Positions 1-6,929 of a stretch of DNA of 7,303 nucleotides are shown here, piece by piece (the first letter of the stretch is position 1; every line of letters begins with the position of its first letter). The notes beneath the pieces are model-generated. The model made no database searches, was not told the origin of the DNA, and saw only the letters and a program-made list of their open reading frames with translations. This stretch comes from Fidelibacterota bacterium (lineage in GTDB: Bacteria > Fidelibacterota > Marinisomatia > SCGC-AAA003-L08 > D37C17). The position numbers and the translations under genes are program-made. The stretch is from contig PAHD01000025.1 in assembly GCA_002704685.1 (NCBI GenBank), forward strand, positions 35,766 to 43,068, in the 5' to 3' direction.

Positions 1-737
1 CTCTCGATTGGTCAGCAGAGACTTATGATGAAGAAAATAATAGCAAGAGAAAAAATTCATTATTAAATTCAATTTTAGAAAAAATTGTAAGTATTTTTTC
101 TATTTTTATATCAATTGGTATTTTCTTAGGTCTTCCGCTATATCTATCTTCACTATTAATACCCAATAGCACAAATAGCCCGCTTTACTTCAATATTATT
201 TCAGGGTTAGTTAGAATATCTATTTTTTTAATATATTTAATTTTAATTTCTCAACTGAATGATATTAGGCGTCTTTTTCAATATCATGGCGCTGAGCATA
301 AAACAGTTTATAATTTTGAATCTGGACAAGAATTAAGTATAGAAAATGCTCAAAAATTTTCTACTCTACACCCAAGATGCGGAACGAGTTTTATATTTAT
401 TATAATGATAGTAACTATTTTCTCTTATGCTATTTTAGATTCGATTGCACTGCTATTTATTGATGAATTAAATTTTTTTATTAGACTAACTATGCATTTA
501 ATATGCTTGCCACTTGTTGCTGGTATTGGCTATGAAGTATTAAAGTTTTTATCAACGAAGCAACATATTCTATTTTTTCAATTTTTATCTAAACCTGGTT
601 TACTTCTTCAAAATATAACCACAAAAGAGCCGGATAATGATCAGGTTGAGGTTGCTATTCACGCTTTAAAATCAGCATTTGGTAAAAAAATTGATGACTT
701 TTCAGGTAAAAAGTTTACTGCAGAATCAATCGGTTAG
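1..737 (+). CDS. DUF1385 (YqhQ-like) multi-pass membrane protein, 5'-truncated
   Basis: The reading frame is open from the left edge (first full codon at base 3) to the TAG at 735-737, giving 244 residues. The family is usually about 300 aa, so roughly 60 N-terminal residues, including its Gly-rich GGQAVMEGVMMR-like start, lie outside the window. I see about four hydrophobic segments (visible residues about 28-53, 61-85, 130-155 and 162-186). Between the second and third is the family signature: RRLFQYHGAEHKT (H95, E98, H99), then FSTLHPRCGTSF (H123, C126). The C-terminus carries the typical KPGLLLQNITTKEP followed by a QVEVAIHAL stretch. The biochemical function of DUF1385 is not established. 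The family often sits directly before prfA-prmC, as here, with a 5-nt gap. An internal ATG at 405 would begin after the signature motif and is not the real start. Family assignment is secure; the function is unknown. Confidence 0.9.
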   Translation, partial: LDWSAETYDEENNSKRKNSLLNSILEKIVSIFSIFISIGIFLGLPLYLSSLLIPNSTNSPLYFNIISGLVRISIFLIYLILISQLNDIRRLFQYHGAEHKTVYNFESGQELSIENAQKFSTLHPRCGTSFIFIIMIVTIFSYAILDSIALLFIDELNFFIRLTMHLICLPLVAGIGYEVLKFLSTKQHILFFQFLSKPGLLLQNITTKEPDNDQVEVAIHALKSAFGKKIDDFSGKKFTAESIG

Positions 738-746
738 TATTTATGA
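735..746 (+). promoter_or_regulatory. Tandem UAG/UGA stops spanning the prfA start
   Basis: DUF1385 ends at TAG (735-737). In the same frame TAT and TTA follow, then TGA at 744-746, which overlaps the prfA ATG (743-745) as ATGA. UAG is read by RF1 only and UGA by RF2 only. A ribosome reading through the TAG would therefore stop on top of the prfA start codon. The layout is directly visible; any regulatory role is a hypothesis. Confidence 0.4.
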
Positions 747-1810
747 TTGACAAATTAGAAAGTTTAATAATTCAATTTAATGATTTATCAAAAAAGATGA
801 GCGATCCAGATATTATTTCTGATGTTAAACAATATTCAAGTTTAGCAAAAGAACATAAACGCCTCTCTCCCATTGTCCCAGATGTAAATAATTATATTAA
901 AAAATTTTATCATCTTCAAGAAGATGAAGAAATATTAAAAGGAAATAATAAAGAACTTAAAGAGCTGGTAAAAGATGAAGTTGGTCCATTAAAAGATGAA
1001 TTATTATTACTGGAAGATAGGCTAAAAGTATTTTTGCTACCAAAAGATCCAAACGACGATAAAAATATTATTTTAGAAATTCGTAGCGGTACTGGTGGAA
1101 CAGAAGCCTCTTTATTTGCTGAAAATTTATTTAGAATGTATCTTCGCTTTTGTGAAAATAATAAATGGCAACATGAAATTCTTTCCTTAAATGATAATGA
1201 GGGTGGTGGTATAAAAGAAGTTATAGTTTCAATTAAAGGAGAATCAATTTACGCCGACTTAAAATATGAATCTGGAGTACATAGAGTGCAAAGAATACCA
1301 GACACGGAATCAAATGGAAGAATACACACTAGCGCAGCAACTGTTGCTGTTTTACCAGAAGCAGAAGATGCAGATATTCAAATTGTTGATAAAGATTTAA
1401 AAATAGATACTTACCGCGCTTCTGGAGCAGGAGGACAACATGTTAATAAAACAGAATCGGCAATTCGTATTACACATTTGCCTACAGGTCTTGTTGTAAC
1501 ATGTCAAGATGAATCATCCCAGCATAAAAATAAAGACAAAGCATTAAAAGTTTTAAAATCGCGCTTGTTAGATTTAGAAATTGAAAAACTCAACAGCGAA
1601 AGATCTCAGGAAAGAAAAAAAATGGTTTCTACTGGTGATAGAAGTGCTAAAATCAGAACCTATAATTATCCTCAAGGTCGAATTACTGATCATAGAATTA
1701 ATTTAACTTTATATAAATTGGAAGAAGTTTTAAACGGTAACTTAATAGAGATAATTAGTAAACTAAAAGTTGAAGACCAAAAAATTCAATTACTTGAAAA
1801 TTCTGAATGA
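743..1810 (+). CDS. prfA: Peptide chain release factor 1 (RF1)
   Basis: RF1 recognises UAA and UAG in the ribosomal A site and triggers peptidyl-tRNA hydrolysis. At 355 aa this is full length. The N-terminus (MIDKLESL, then MSDPDIISD at about 19-27) is the usual coiled-coil helical domain 1, which supports the ATG at 743. The stop-recognition PxT motif is PDT (186-188) inside HRVQRIPDTESNGRIHTSAAT, which marks RF1 rather than RF2 (SPF). The catalytic GGQ is at 230-232 within ASGAGGQHVNKTESA; Q232 is the glutamine expected to be methylated by the product of the next gene. The C-terminal RSAKIRTYNYPQGRITDHR block is also canonical. It starts 5 nt after the DUF1385 stop and overlaps prmC by 4 nt, so it is probably translationally coupled on both sides. 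No Shine-Dalgarno motif is visible. Its own stop is TGA, which RF1 does not read. Confidence 0.98.
   Translation: MIDKLESLIIQFNDLSKKMSDPDIISDVKQYSSLAKEHKRLSPIVPDVNNYIKKFYHLQEDEEILKGNNKELKELVKDEVGPLKDELLLLEDRLKVFLLPKDPNDDKNIILEIRSGTGGTEASLFAENLFRMYLRFCENNKWQHEILSLNDNEGGGIKEVIVSIKGESIYADLKYESGVHRVQRIPDTESNGRIHTSAATVAVLPEAEDADIQIVDKDLKIDTYRASGAGGQHVNKTESAIRITHLPTGLVVTCQDESSQHKNKDKALKVLKSRLLDLEIEKLNSERSQERKKMVSTGDRSAKIRTYNYPQGRITDHRINLTLYKLEEVLNGNLIEIISKLKVEDQKIQLLENSE
1807..1810 (+). promoter_or_regulatory. ATGA stop/start overlap coupling prfA to prmC
   Basis: The prfA TGA (1808-1810) shares three bases with the prmC ATG (1807-1809). There is no Shine-Dalgarno-like sequence just upstream, so termination-reinitiation by ribosomes finishing prfA is the likely way prmC is translated. 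Confidence 0.8.
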
Positions 1811-2673
1811 AAAATAAATTATTTGAACCTAAGACATTTAAACTTAATGAATTAATGTTTTTGGGAGAGGCTTTCCTATTAGAAAACAATATTGAAAATT
1901 CAAAAAAAGAAATAGAATGGTTTGTTATTGATAGGTTTCAATTAAAGCTTGAGGATGTCAAACTAAATAATAAAAAAAAAATCTCAGAAAAAAATAAATT
2001 TTTTTTTATAGATTTTATAAAACGGAGAAGCCAAGGCTATCCCTTTCAATATATTTTAAGTAAATCACAATTTTACGGCTATGACTTTTTTGTAACACAG
2101 GATACGTTAATACCAAGACCAGAAACAGAGCTCATAATAGATGTTGCAAAGAAGTATGGTTTTTTTGATTTTTGTTTGGATATTGGTACTGGTTCTGGGA
2201 ATCTATCTATTACCTTATTAAGAGAAAAAATAGTTAAAAGAGTTCATGCAATTGATATATCAGAAAAAGCACTATTAGTTGCAGAAAAAAATAAAAAAAT
2301 TCATGGTGTAACAGAAATATCTTTTGAAAAAATTGATTTTTTAAATTATAATTTTAGAAAAAAATATGATTTAATTGTTGCAAATCCACCTTATATAACA
2401 AAAAAAGATTACAAAAATCTTCCCAAAGAAATTAAAAGTTTTGAACCAAAAATAGCATTAACAGATTTTGCAGATGGCTTAACATTTTATAAAAAAATTT
2501 CTAAAAATCTTCCACTAATTTTAAATAAAAATGGTATGCTCATAGTTGAAATTGGATTAGAGAATACTAAAAAAGAAATTGATTTTATTTTTAGACAACC
2601 AAATTTCATATTAAAATGGTATAAAGATTTAAACAATAATTATCGAGCTTTAGAAGTTGTTCATAGTTGTTAA
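1807..2673 (+). CDS. prmC: Release factor glutamine methyltransferase
   Basis: PrmC uses S-adenosylmethionine to methylate the side-chain amide of the GGQ glutamine in RF1 and RF2, increasing termination efficiency. The 288-aa length is typical. An N-terminal helical, release-factor-binding domain (about 1-85) leads into GYPFQYIL and then LIPRPETE, both family hallmarks. In the first block the usual Gly after YIL is Ser. The Rossmann methyltransferase domain has motif I LDIGTGSGN (D125 to N132), an acidic residue after strand 2 (HAIDIS), and the catalytic NPPY tetrad at 193-196. The C-terminal LIVEIGLEN strand is also family-like. The start is an ATGA overlap with prfA (1807-1810). The N-terminal part contains long A and T homopolymers encoding Lys- and Phe-rich stretches. 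The substrate is encoded by the gene immediately upstream, so the pairing is functional as well as positional. Confidence 0.96.
   Translation: MKNKLFEPKTFKLNELMFLGEAFLLENNIENSKKEIEWFVIDRFQLKLEDVKLNNKKKISEKNKFFFIDFIKRRSQGYPFQYILSKSQFYGYDFFVTQDTLIPRPETELIIDVAKKYGFFDFCLDIGTGSGNLSITLLREKIVKRVHAIDISEKALLVAEKNKKIHGVTEISFEKIDFLNYNFRKKYDLIVANPPYITKKDYKNLPKEIKSFEPKIALTDFADGLTFYKKISKNLPLILNKNGMLIVEIGLENTKKEIDFIFRQPNFILKWYKDLNNNYRALEVVHSC
1972..1981 (+). repeat. A10 homopolymer inside prmC
   Basis: Ten consecutive A residues encode the NKKKI stretch near PrmC residue 57. A second tract, T9 at 1999-2007 (FFF), follows 17 bases later. Both lie in the poorly conserved N-terminal domain. They are potential slippage or indel sites, but the reading frame here is intact. 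Confidence 0.9.
1999..2007 (+). repeat. T9 homopolymer inside prmC
   Basis: Nine consecutive T residues encode part of the FFFIDF stretch in the PrmC N-terminal domain, just after the A10 tract. Similar nine-base runs occur in the next gene (T9 at 2930-2938 and A9 at 3414-3422). They are most simply explained by the very low GC content. Confidence 0.9.
2657..2673 (+). promoter_or_regulatory. TTG start of the prenyltransferase within the prmC 3' end
   Basis: The 17-nt overlap runs from the TTG (2657-2659) to the prmC TAA (2671-2673). In this frame a TAG at 2651-2653 closes the upstream side. There is no ATG or GTG before residue 47, which lies beyond the first helix. AGAAG abuts the TTG but is too close to act as a normal ribosome binding site. 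A TTG start fed by ribosomes from prmC is the best reading. Confidence 0.7.
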
Positions 2674-3514
2674 AAATATTATTAAAATTTTAAGATTCCA
2701 TAATTTAGTACTTGGAGCTATTGCAGTATTTGTATCAGGTTACTTATTAAATAAACCTTTTGATTTATTGATAATTAATTGTGCTATAGTGGTTATGATT
2801 ACTATGGGACTAGGTAATGTTGTTAACGATCTATTCGATATAAAGTCAGATAAAATTAACCATCCAGATAGACCCTTGGTTAATAATAGTTTATCATATC
2901 AGAATGTTTGTTTAATTATATTGTGTTTATTTTTTTTTCTAATATACTTTCTTTTTGAGTTGAATTATTTTGCTATAATTTTTTTAATATTATTTGTCCT
3001 ACCAGTTACTTTTTTATATAATTATTTTTTTAAACATCTTCCTCTATTTGGGAATGTGATCACTTCTTTATTGCTTTCAAGTATTTTTATTTTTACAGAA
3101 ATAGTTGTGAATAATTCATATAACCAAATGCTTATTCCGTTTTTTCTATGCTTTATATTTACCCTACTAAGAGAAATGATTAAAGATATGGAAGATTATG
3201 ATGGAGATTTATATAGTAATTCATATACTGCTCCAGTATTTTTTGGTAAAAGAAAAATGAATCTATATATCATTATTTATACTATACTTTCAATGGTAGC
3301 ATATTTAATAATTTGCTGGTTAGCTAAACTGAGTACGGTGTTTATTATATTATTAATAATAATAATTGAGATTCCATTATTATATTCTGTATTTTTACTT
3401 ATTAAATTTCCTCAAAAAAAAACATATAAATATCTTAGTAGTTTTCTAAAGTATTTATGTTTAGGGGGATTGTTACTTATTATGTTAACTAAAAAATCAT
3501 TTATATATGTCTGA
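2657..3514 (+). CDS. UbiA-family prenyltransferase, digeranylgeranylglyceryl-phosphate synthase-like
   Basis: This is an integral membrane prenyltransferase of 285 aa with about eight or nine hydrophobic helices. UbiA enzymes transfer a polyprenyl chain from its diphosphate to an acceptor, using Mg2+ held by two Asp-rich loops. Loop 1 is NDLFDIKSD (N57, D58, D61, D65) followed by INHPDRPL (67-74). Loop 2 is REMIKDMEDYDGD (172-184; D177, D180, D184). The INHPDRPL and REMIKDxED patterns, plus LYNYFFKHLPLFGN (120-133), resemble geranylgeranylglycerol-phosphate geranylgeranyltransferases of archaea and their homologues in Bacteroidota/FCB bacteria more than MenA, UbiA or heme O synthase. The acceptor cannot be proved from sequence. 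The start is TTG at 2657: the in-frame codon two positions upstream (2651) is TAG, and the first in-frame ATG would remove the first helix. It overlaps prmC by 17 nt and dnaE by 8 nt. Confidence is high for UbiA family and moderate for the lipid substrate. Confidence 0.85.
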   Translation: MFIVVKNIIKILRFHNLVLGAIAVFVSGYLLNKPFDLLIINCAIVVMITMGLGNVVNDLFDIKSDKINHPDRPLVNNSLSYQNVCLIILCLFFFLIYFLFELNYFAIIFLILFVLPVTFLYNYFFKHLPLFGNVITSLLLSSIFIFTEIVVNNSYNQMLIPFFLCFIFTLLREMIKDMEDYDGDLYSNSYTAPVFFGKRKMNLYIIIYTILSMVAYLIICWLAKLSTVFIILLIIIIEIPLLYSVFLLIKFPQKKTYKYLSSFLKYLCLGGLLLIMLTKKSFIYV

Positions 3515-6500
3515 TTTTGTACATCTTCATAATCACTCTGATTATTCGCTGTTAGATGCTGCCCAAACAGTTGAAACAATGTGTAATCGGGTTGCTGATT
3601 TGGGCATGGATAGTATTGCAATCACTGAGCACGGCAATTTATTTTCAATGATTCCATTTTATAAAGCTGCATTAAAAGCAGGTATTAAGCCAATAATTGG
3701 ATGTGAAATGTATGTGGCAGTTAATAATCATACTGATAGACAATTGGTTACACTGGGTTCAGGCAAAAGGAAAAACTATTATCATCTTGTACTTTTAGCA
3801 ATGAACCAACAAGGTTATAAAAATTTATTGGCATTAACTTCCATAGGCTATTTGAATGGATTTTATTATCGACCAAGAATAGATAAAAGCTTATTAGAAG
3901 AATTTAATGAGGGTTTAATTGCTACCTCTGCTTGTTTGGCAGGTGAAGTTACTTCGTATGCAGCGGCAGGTAATTATGAAGAAGCAAAAAAAGCAGCATT
4001 ATCTTATCAGAAAATTTTTGATAAAAGATTTTATTTAGAGCTACAAAATCACAATTTAAAAGAAGAGAAAGCATCGCATGCAATATTAAAAAAACTATCT
4101 CGAGAATTAAATATTTCATTAATCGCAACCAATGATTGTCATTATTGCCTAGAAGAACATTCTAATGCTCATGATGTTTTGTTTTGTTTAGGAACGGGTA
4201 AAGATAGAGATGATATAAATAGATTAAAATACGAACCGAATCAATTTTATATTAAATCAGTTGATGAAATGTACGAAATTTTTAAGGATGTTCCTGAGGC
4301 TCTAGAGAATACTTTATCGATTGCTGAGCAATGTGATGTGGAAATTCCCTTGGGTAATTATCATTTGCCAGCATATCCTCTTCCTGATCAAGAAACTGAT
4401 CCTGATAAATATTTAGAAAAACTTTGTAGAGAAGGTCTTAAAAAAAGATATAGTAAAATAACACAAGAAATTAAAGATAGGTTAAAGTATGAATTGTCTG
4501 TAATAAAAAAAATGGGATACGCAGGATATTTTTTGATAACTCAAGATTTTGTTAATTATGCTATAAAAAATAATATTCCAGTGGGCCCAGGTAGGGGTTC
4601 TGCAGCAGGCTCTATTGTTGCCTATTCTACTGGTATTACAAACATAGATCCACTTAAATACAACTTACTATTTGAAAGATTTCTTAATCCTGAACGAGTG
4701 ACTATGCCTGATATTGATATTGATTTTTGTATTGAGGGTCGTGAAAATGTTATCCATTATATAAAAGAAAAATATGGTTATGATTCTGTAGCACAAATAA
4801 TCACTTTTGGAACAATGAAAGCGCGCTCAGTTGTTAGGGATGTTGGAAGAGTTTTAGGAATCAGTTATTCAGATGTTGATAAAATAGCAAAGCTAATTCC
4901 TAATGAACCAAAAATAACTTTAGATAAAGCATTGAAACAAAATTCAGAATTAAGAGAAGTTTCTTCTAAAAGTAAAGTATATGAAGAATTGATTGAATAT
5001 TCAAAGGTTCTTGAGGGGTGCCATAGACATGCTTCAACACATGCTGCTGGAGTTGTTATTGCTCCCGGACCTCTTAGAGATTATGTTTCGTTATTTCAAA
5101 ACCCTTCTAACAAAGAGATAACTACTCAAGCGGATATGAATGGTTTAGAAGAATTAGGCTTATTGAAAATGGACTTTTTGGGATTAAGAAATTTAACTGT
5201 TATAAAAAAGACAATTGATTTAGTTAGGGAAAGACATGGTAAAACTATAGATATCAATAATATTGATTGTAACGATATGAAAGTATATGAAACAATTTTT
5301 CAACCAGGTGTTACTATTGGAATTTTCCAATTTGAGTCTGATGGAATGAGAGAAAATCTACTTAATTTAAAGCCAACATGTTTTGAGGACTTAATTGTGA
5401 TGAATGCACTTTATAGACCTGGACCCATGTCTAATATTCCTGAGTATATTGCTAGAAAACATGGTAATTCTAATACGACATATATTCACTCAAGCTTGGA
5501 AAGCATTTTAAAAGAAACATATGGAATTATAGTTTATCAAGAACAAGTAATGCAAATATGTTCTGAAGTTGGTGGATTTAGTTTAGGAGAATCAGATATT
5601 GTAAGAAGAGCCATGGGAAAGAAAAAAAAGAATCTTATGGCATCTTATAAATTAAAATTTGTGAGTGGTGCAGAAAAAAATAATATTAATAAAAAGCAAG
5701 CAGTAGAAATTTTTGAATTATTAGAAAAGTTTGCAGAGTATGGATTTGTTAAAAGTCATTCAGCAGCATATGCAATGATTGCATTTCATACGGCCTGGTT
5801 AAAAACATACTATCCAATAGAATTTTTAACAGCGAATATTTCTTCAGATATAAATGATACAGATAGAGTTGTTAAATTAATGCTTGAATGCAAGAGAATG
5901 AATATAAATATAAACATACCCGATATTAATTTATCAAATACAGATTTTAGCATAATAGATGATAATACTATACAATATGGCCTATCAGCAATTAAAAACA
6001 TAGGTCAAAAAGCATCAGATAATATCGTTCAGTTTCGATTAGATAATGGTTTATTTAAATCAATATTTGATGTTGCAAAAATTAAGCCTGCAATAAATAA
6101 AAAAGTTTTAGAGAGCTTAATATTATCTGGAGCCTGTGATAGTTTGCAAGAACATCGTTCAGAAATGCATAGTTCTATTGAAATTATTACTGAATTTATT
6201 AATAAGTATAATAAGACAGAAAATATTCACCAATCATCACTTTTTGCATCAACAGATTTAGCTATATCAACTCCTAGCTTAGTTCAGCAAGAAAAGTGGA
6301 CAAAAGATGAGTGTTTAAAACATGAAAAAGAGCTTCTAGGTTTTTATTTGTCAGATAATCCACTTTTAAAATTTTCAGATGATTTAAATGAATTGTTAAA
6401 TAAAAATTTTTTAAAACCACCTTATTTGTCTGCTGCTGGGATTGTATCTGATATTGTGTATCGTTTTGATAAAAATGGTAATAAATGGGCACTAGTATCG

Positions 6501-6929
6501 CTAGATATGTTAAATGAAAGTCTTCAATTATATGTGTTTAATGAAACTTTTTCTAAATATAATGAACTCATACAAAAGGATAGTTTGCTTTACATTATAG
6601 GAAAAGATTTTAATAATAGTGAAAGTGAAAGAGTATCAAGAATGATAGTTAATAAAGTATTTATAATTAATAAAGACTTAAAAAAACTATTAACTCAAAA
6701 TATAAATATTGCCATTAACTATAATAATAATAATAAAGAAATCGTTAAAAGTATTGAAAAATTATCTAATAAATTTCCCGGAAATTATAATCTTGTACTA
6801 CATTTAAAATCATTAAAAGGAATTAATCAAAAAGTTTTGATAAAAAAAATCAAGTTTTCTATTTCTACAGAATCGCTAATAGAATTAAAAAGTAATTTTG
6901 GATCTTTTAACGTTTGGCTATCTAAGTAA
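3507..6929 (+). CDS. dnaE: DNA polymerase III alpha subunit (replicative polymerase)
   Basis: This is the catalytic C-family polymerase of chromosome replication. It is 1140 aa and full length. The N-terminal PHP domain keeps all nine expected metal ligands: H8, H10, D17, H42, E67, H93, C143, D210 and H212. The palm carries GPGRGSAAGS (360-369), PDIDIDFC with catalytic D402 and D404, and MDFLGLRNLT with D556. The fingers contain ALYRPGPM, the YGIIVYQEQVM block and DIVRRAMGKKK. A helix-hairpin-helix follows at about 825-845 (GLSAIKNIGQKAS). A beta-clamp-binding motif QSSLF is at 909-913. An OB-fold spans about 975-1040, then a short Asn-rich linker and a C-terminal domain with a PGNY element ending in LKSNFGSFNVWL. 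This is the DnaE1-type layout. The ATG at 3507 overlaps the preceding gene by 8 nt and fits the family start (FVHLHNHSDYS). The stop overlaps the dtd start by one base. No intein or frameshift is seen. Confidence 0.98.
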   Translation: MSDFVHLHNHSDYSLLDAAQTVETMCNRVADLGMDSIAITEHGNLFSMIPFYKAALKAGIKPIIGCEMYVAVNNHTDRQLVTLGSGKRKNYYHLVLLAMNQQGYKNLLALTSIGYLNGFYYRPRIDKSLLEEFNEGLIATSACLAGEVTSYAAAGNYEEAKKAALSYQKIFDKRFYLELQNHNLKEEKASHAILKKLSRELNISLIATNDCHYCLEEHSNAHDVLFCLGTGKDRDDINRLKYEPNQFYIKSVDEMYEIFKDVPEALENTLSIAEQCDVEIPLGNYHLPAYPLPDQETDPDKYLEKLCREGLKKRYSKITQEIKDRLKYELSVIKKMGYAGYFLITQDFVNYAIKNNIPVGPGRGSAAGSIVAYSTGITNIDPLKYNLLFERFLNPERVTMPDIDIDFCIEGRENVIHYIKEKYGYDSVAQIITFGTMKARSVVRDVGRVLGISYSDVDKIAKLIPNEPKITLDKALKQNSELREVSSKSKVYEELIEYSKVLEGCHRHASTHAAGVVIAPGPLRDYVSLFQNPSNKEITTQADMNGLEELGLLKMDFLGLRNLTVIKKTIDLVRERHGKTIDINNIDCNDMKVYETIFQPGVTIGIFQFESDGMRENLLNLKPTCFEDLIVMNALYRPGPMSNIPEYIARKHGNSNTTYIHSSLESILKETYGIIVYQEQVMQICSEVGGFSLGESDIVRRAMGKKKKNLMASYKLKFVSGAEKNNINKKQAVEIFELLEKFAEYGFVKSHSAAYAMIAFHTAWLKTYYPIEFLTANISSDINDTDRVVKLMLECKRMNININIPDINLSNTDFSIIDDNTIQYGLSAIKNIGQKASDNIVQFRLDNGLFKSIFDVAKIKPAINKKVLESLILSGACDSLQEHRSEMHSSIEIITEFINKYNKTENIHQSSLFASTDLAISTPSLVQQEKWTKDECLKHEKELLGFYLSDNPLLKFSDDLNELLNKNFLKPPYLSAAGIVSDIVYRFDKNGNKWALVSLDMLNESLQLYVFNETFSKYNELIQKDSLLYIIGKDFNNSESERVSRMIVNKVFIINKDLKKLLTQNINIAINYNNNNKEIVKSIEKLSNKFPGNYNLVLHLKSLKGINQKVLIKKIKFSISTESLIELKSNFGSFNVWLSK
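6721..6736 (+). repeat. Short ATA trinucleotide repeat in dnaE
   Basis: Five ATA units plus one base, read in frame as four consecutive AAT (Asn) codons. They lie in the linker between the DnaE OB-fold and its C-terminal domain. An in-frame triplet change here would only alter linker length. Confidence 0.8.

Noticed and set aside
405..737. A separate 110-aa membrane protein starting at ATG 405
   Set aside because: The same frame is open to the left edge and encodes the DUF1385 signature upstream of this ATG, so it is an internal Met of a longer gene.
2911..3020. T-rich stretch in the prenyltransferase gene as a transcription terminator
   Set aside because: I see no GC-rich hairpin before it, and the T runs encode Phe/Leu/Ile membrane helices.
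3412..3621. 69-codon minus-strand open frame across the prenyltransferase/dnaE junction
   Set aside because: It is antisense to two well-supported genes, has no recognisable domain, and is the kind of shadow frame expected opposite real coding sequence.
5810..6492. Minus-strand open frames of 63 and 72 codons inside dnaE
   Set aside because: Both lie fully opposite conserved dnaE coding sequence and show no family motif or credible start context.
6721..6736. Triplet repeat as a phase-variation switch
   Set aside because: The unit is three bases and in frame, so length changes would not switch expression; it lies in a flexible linker.
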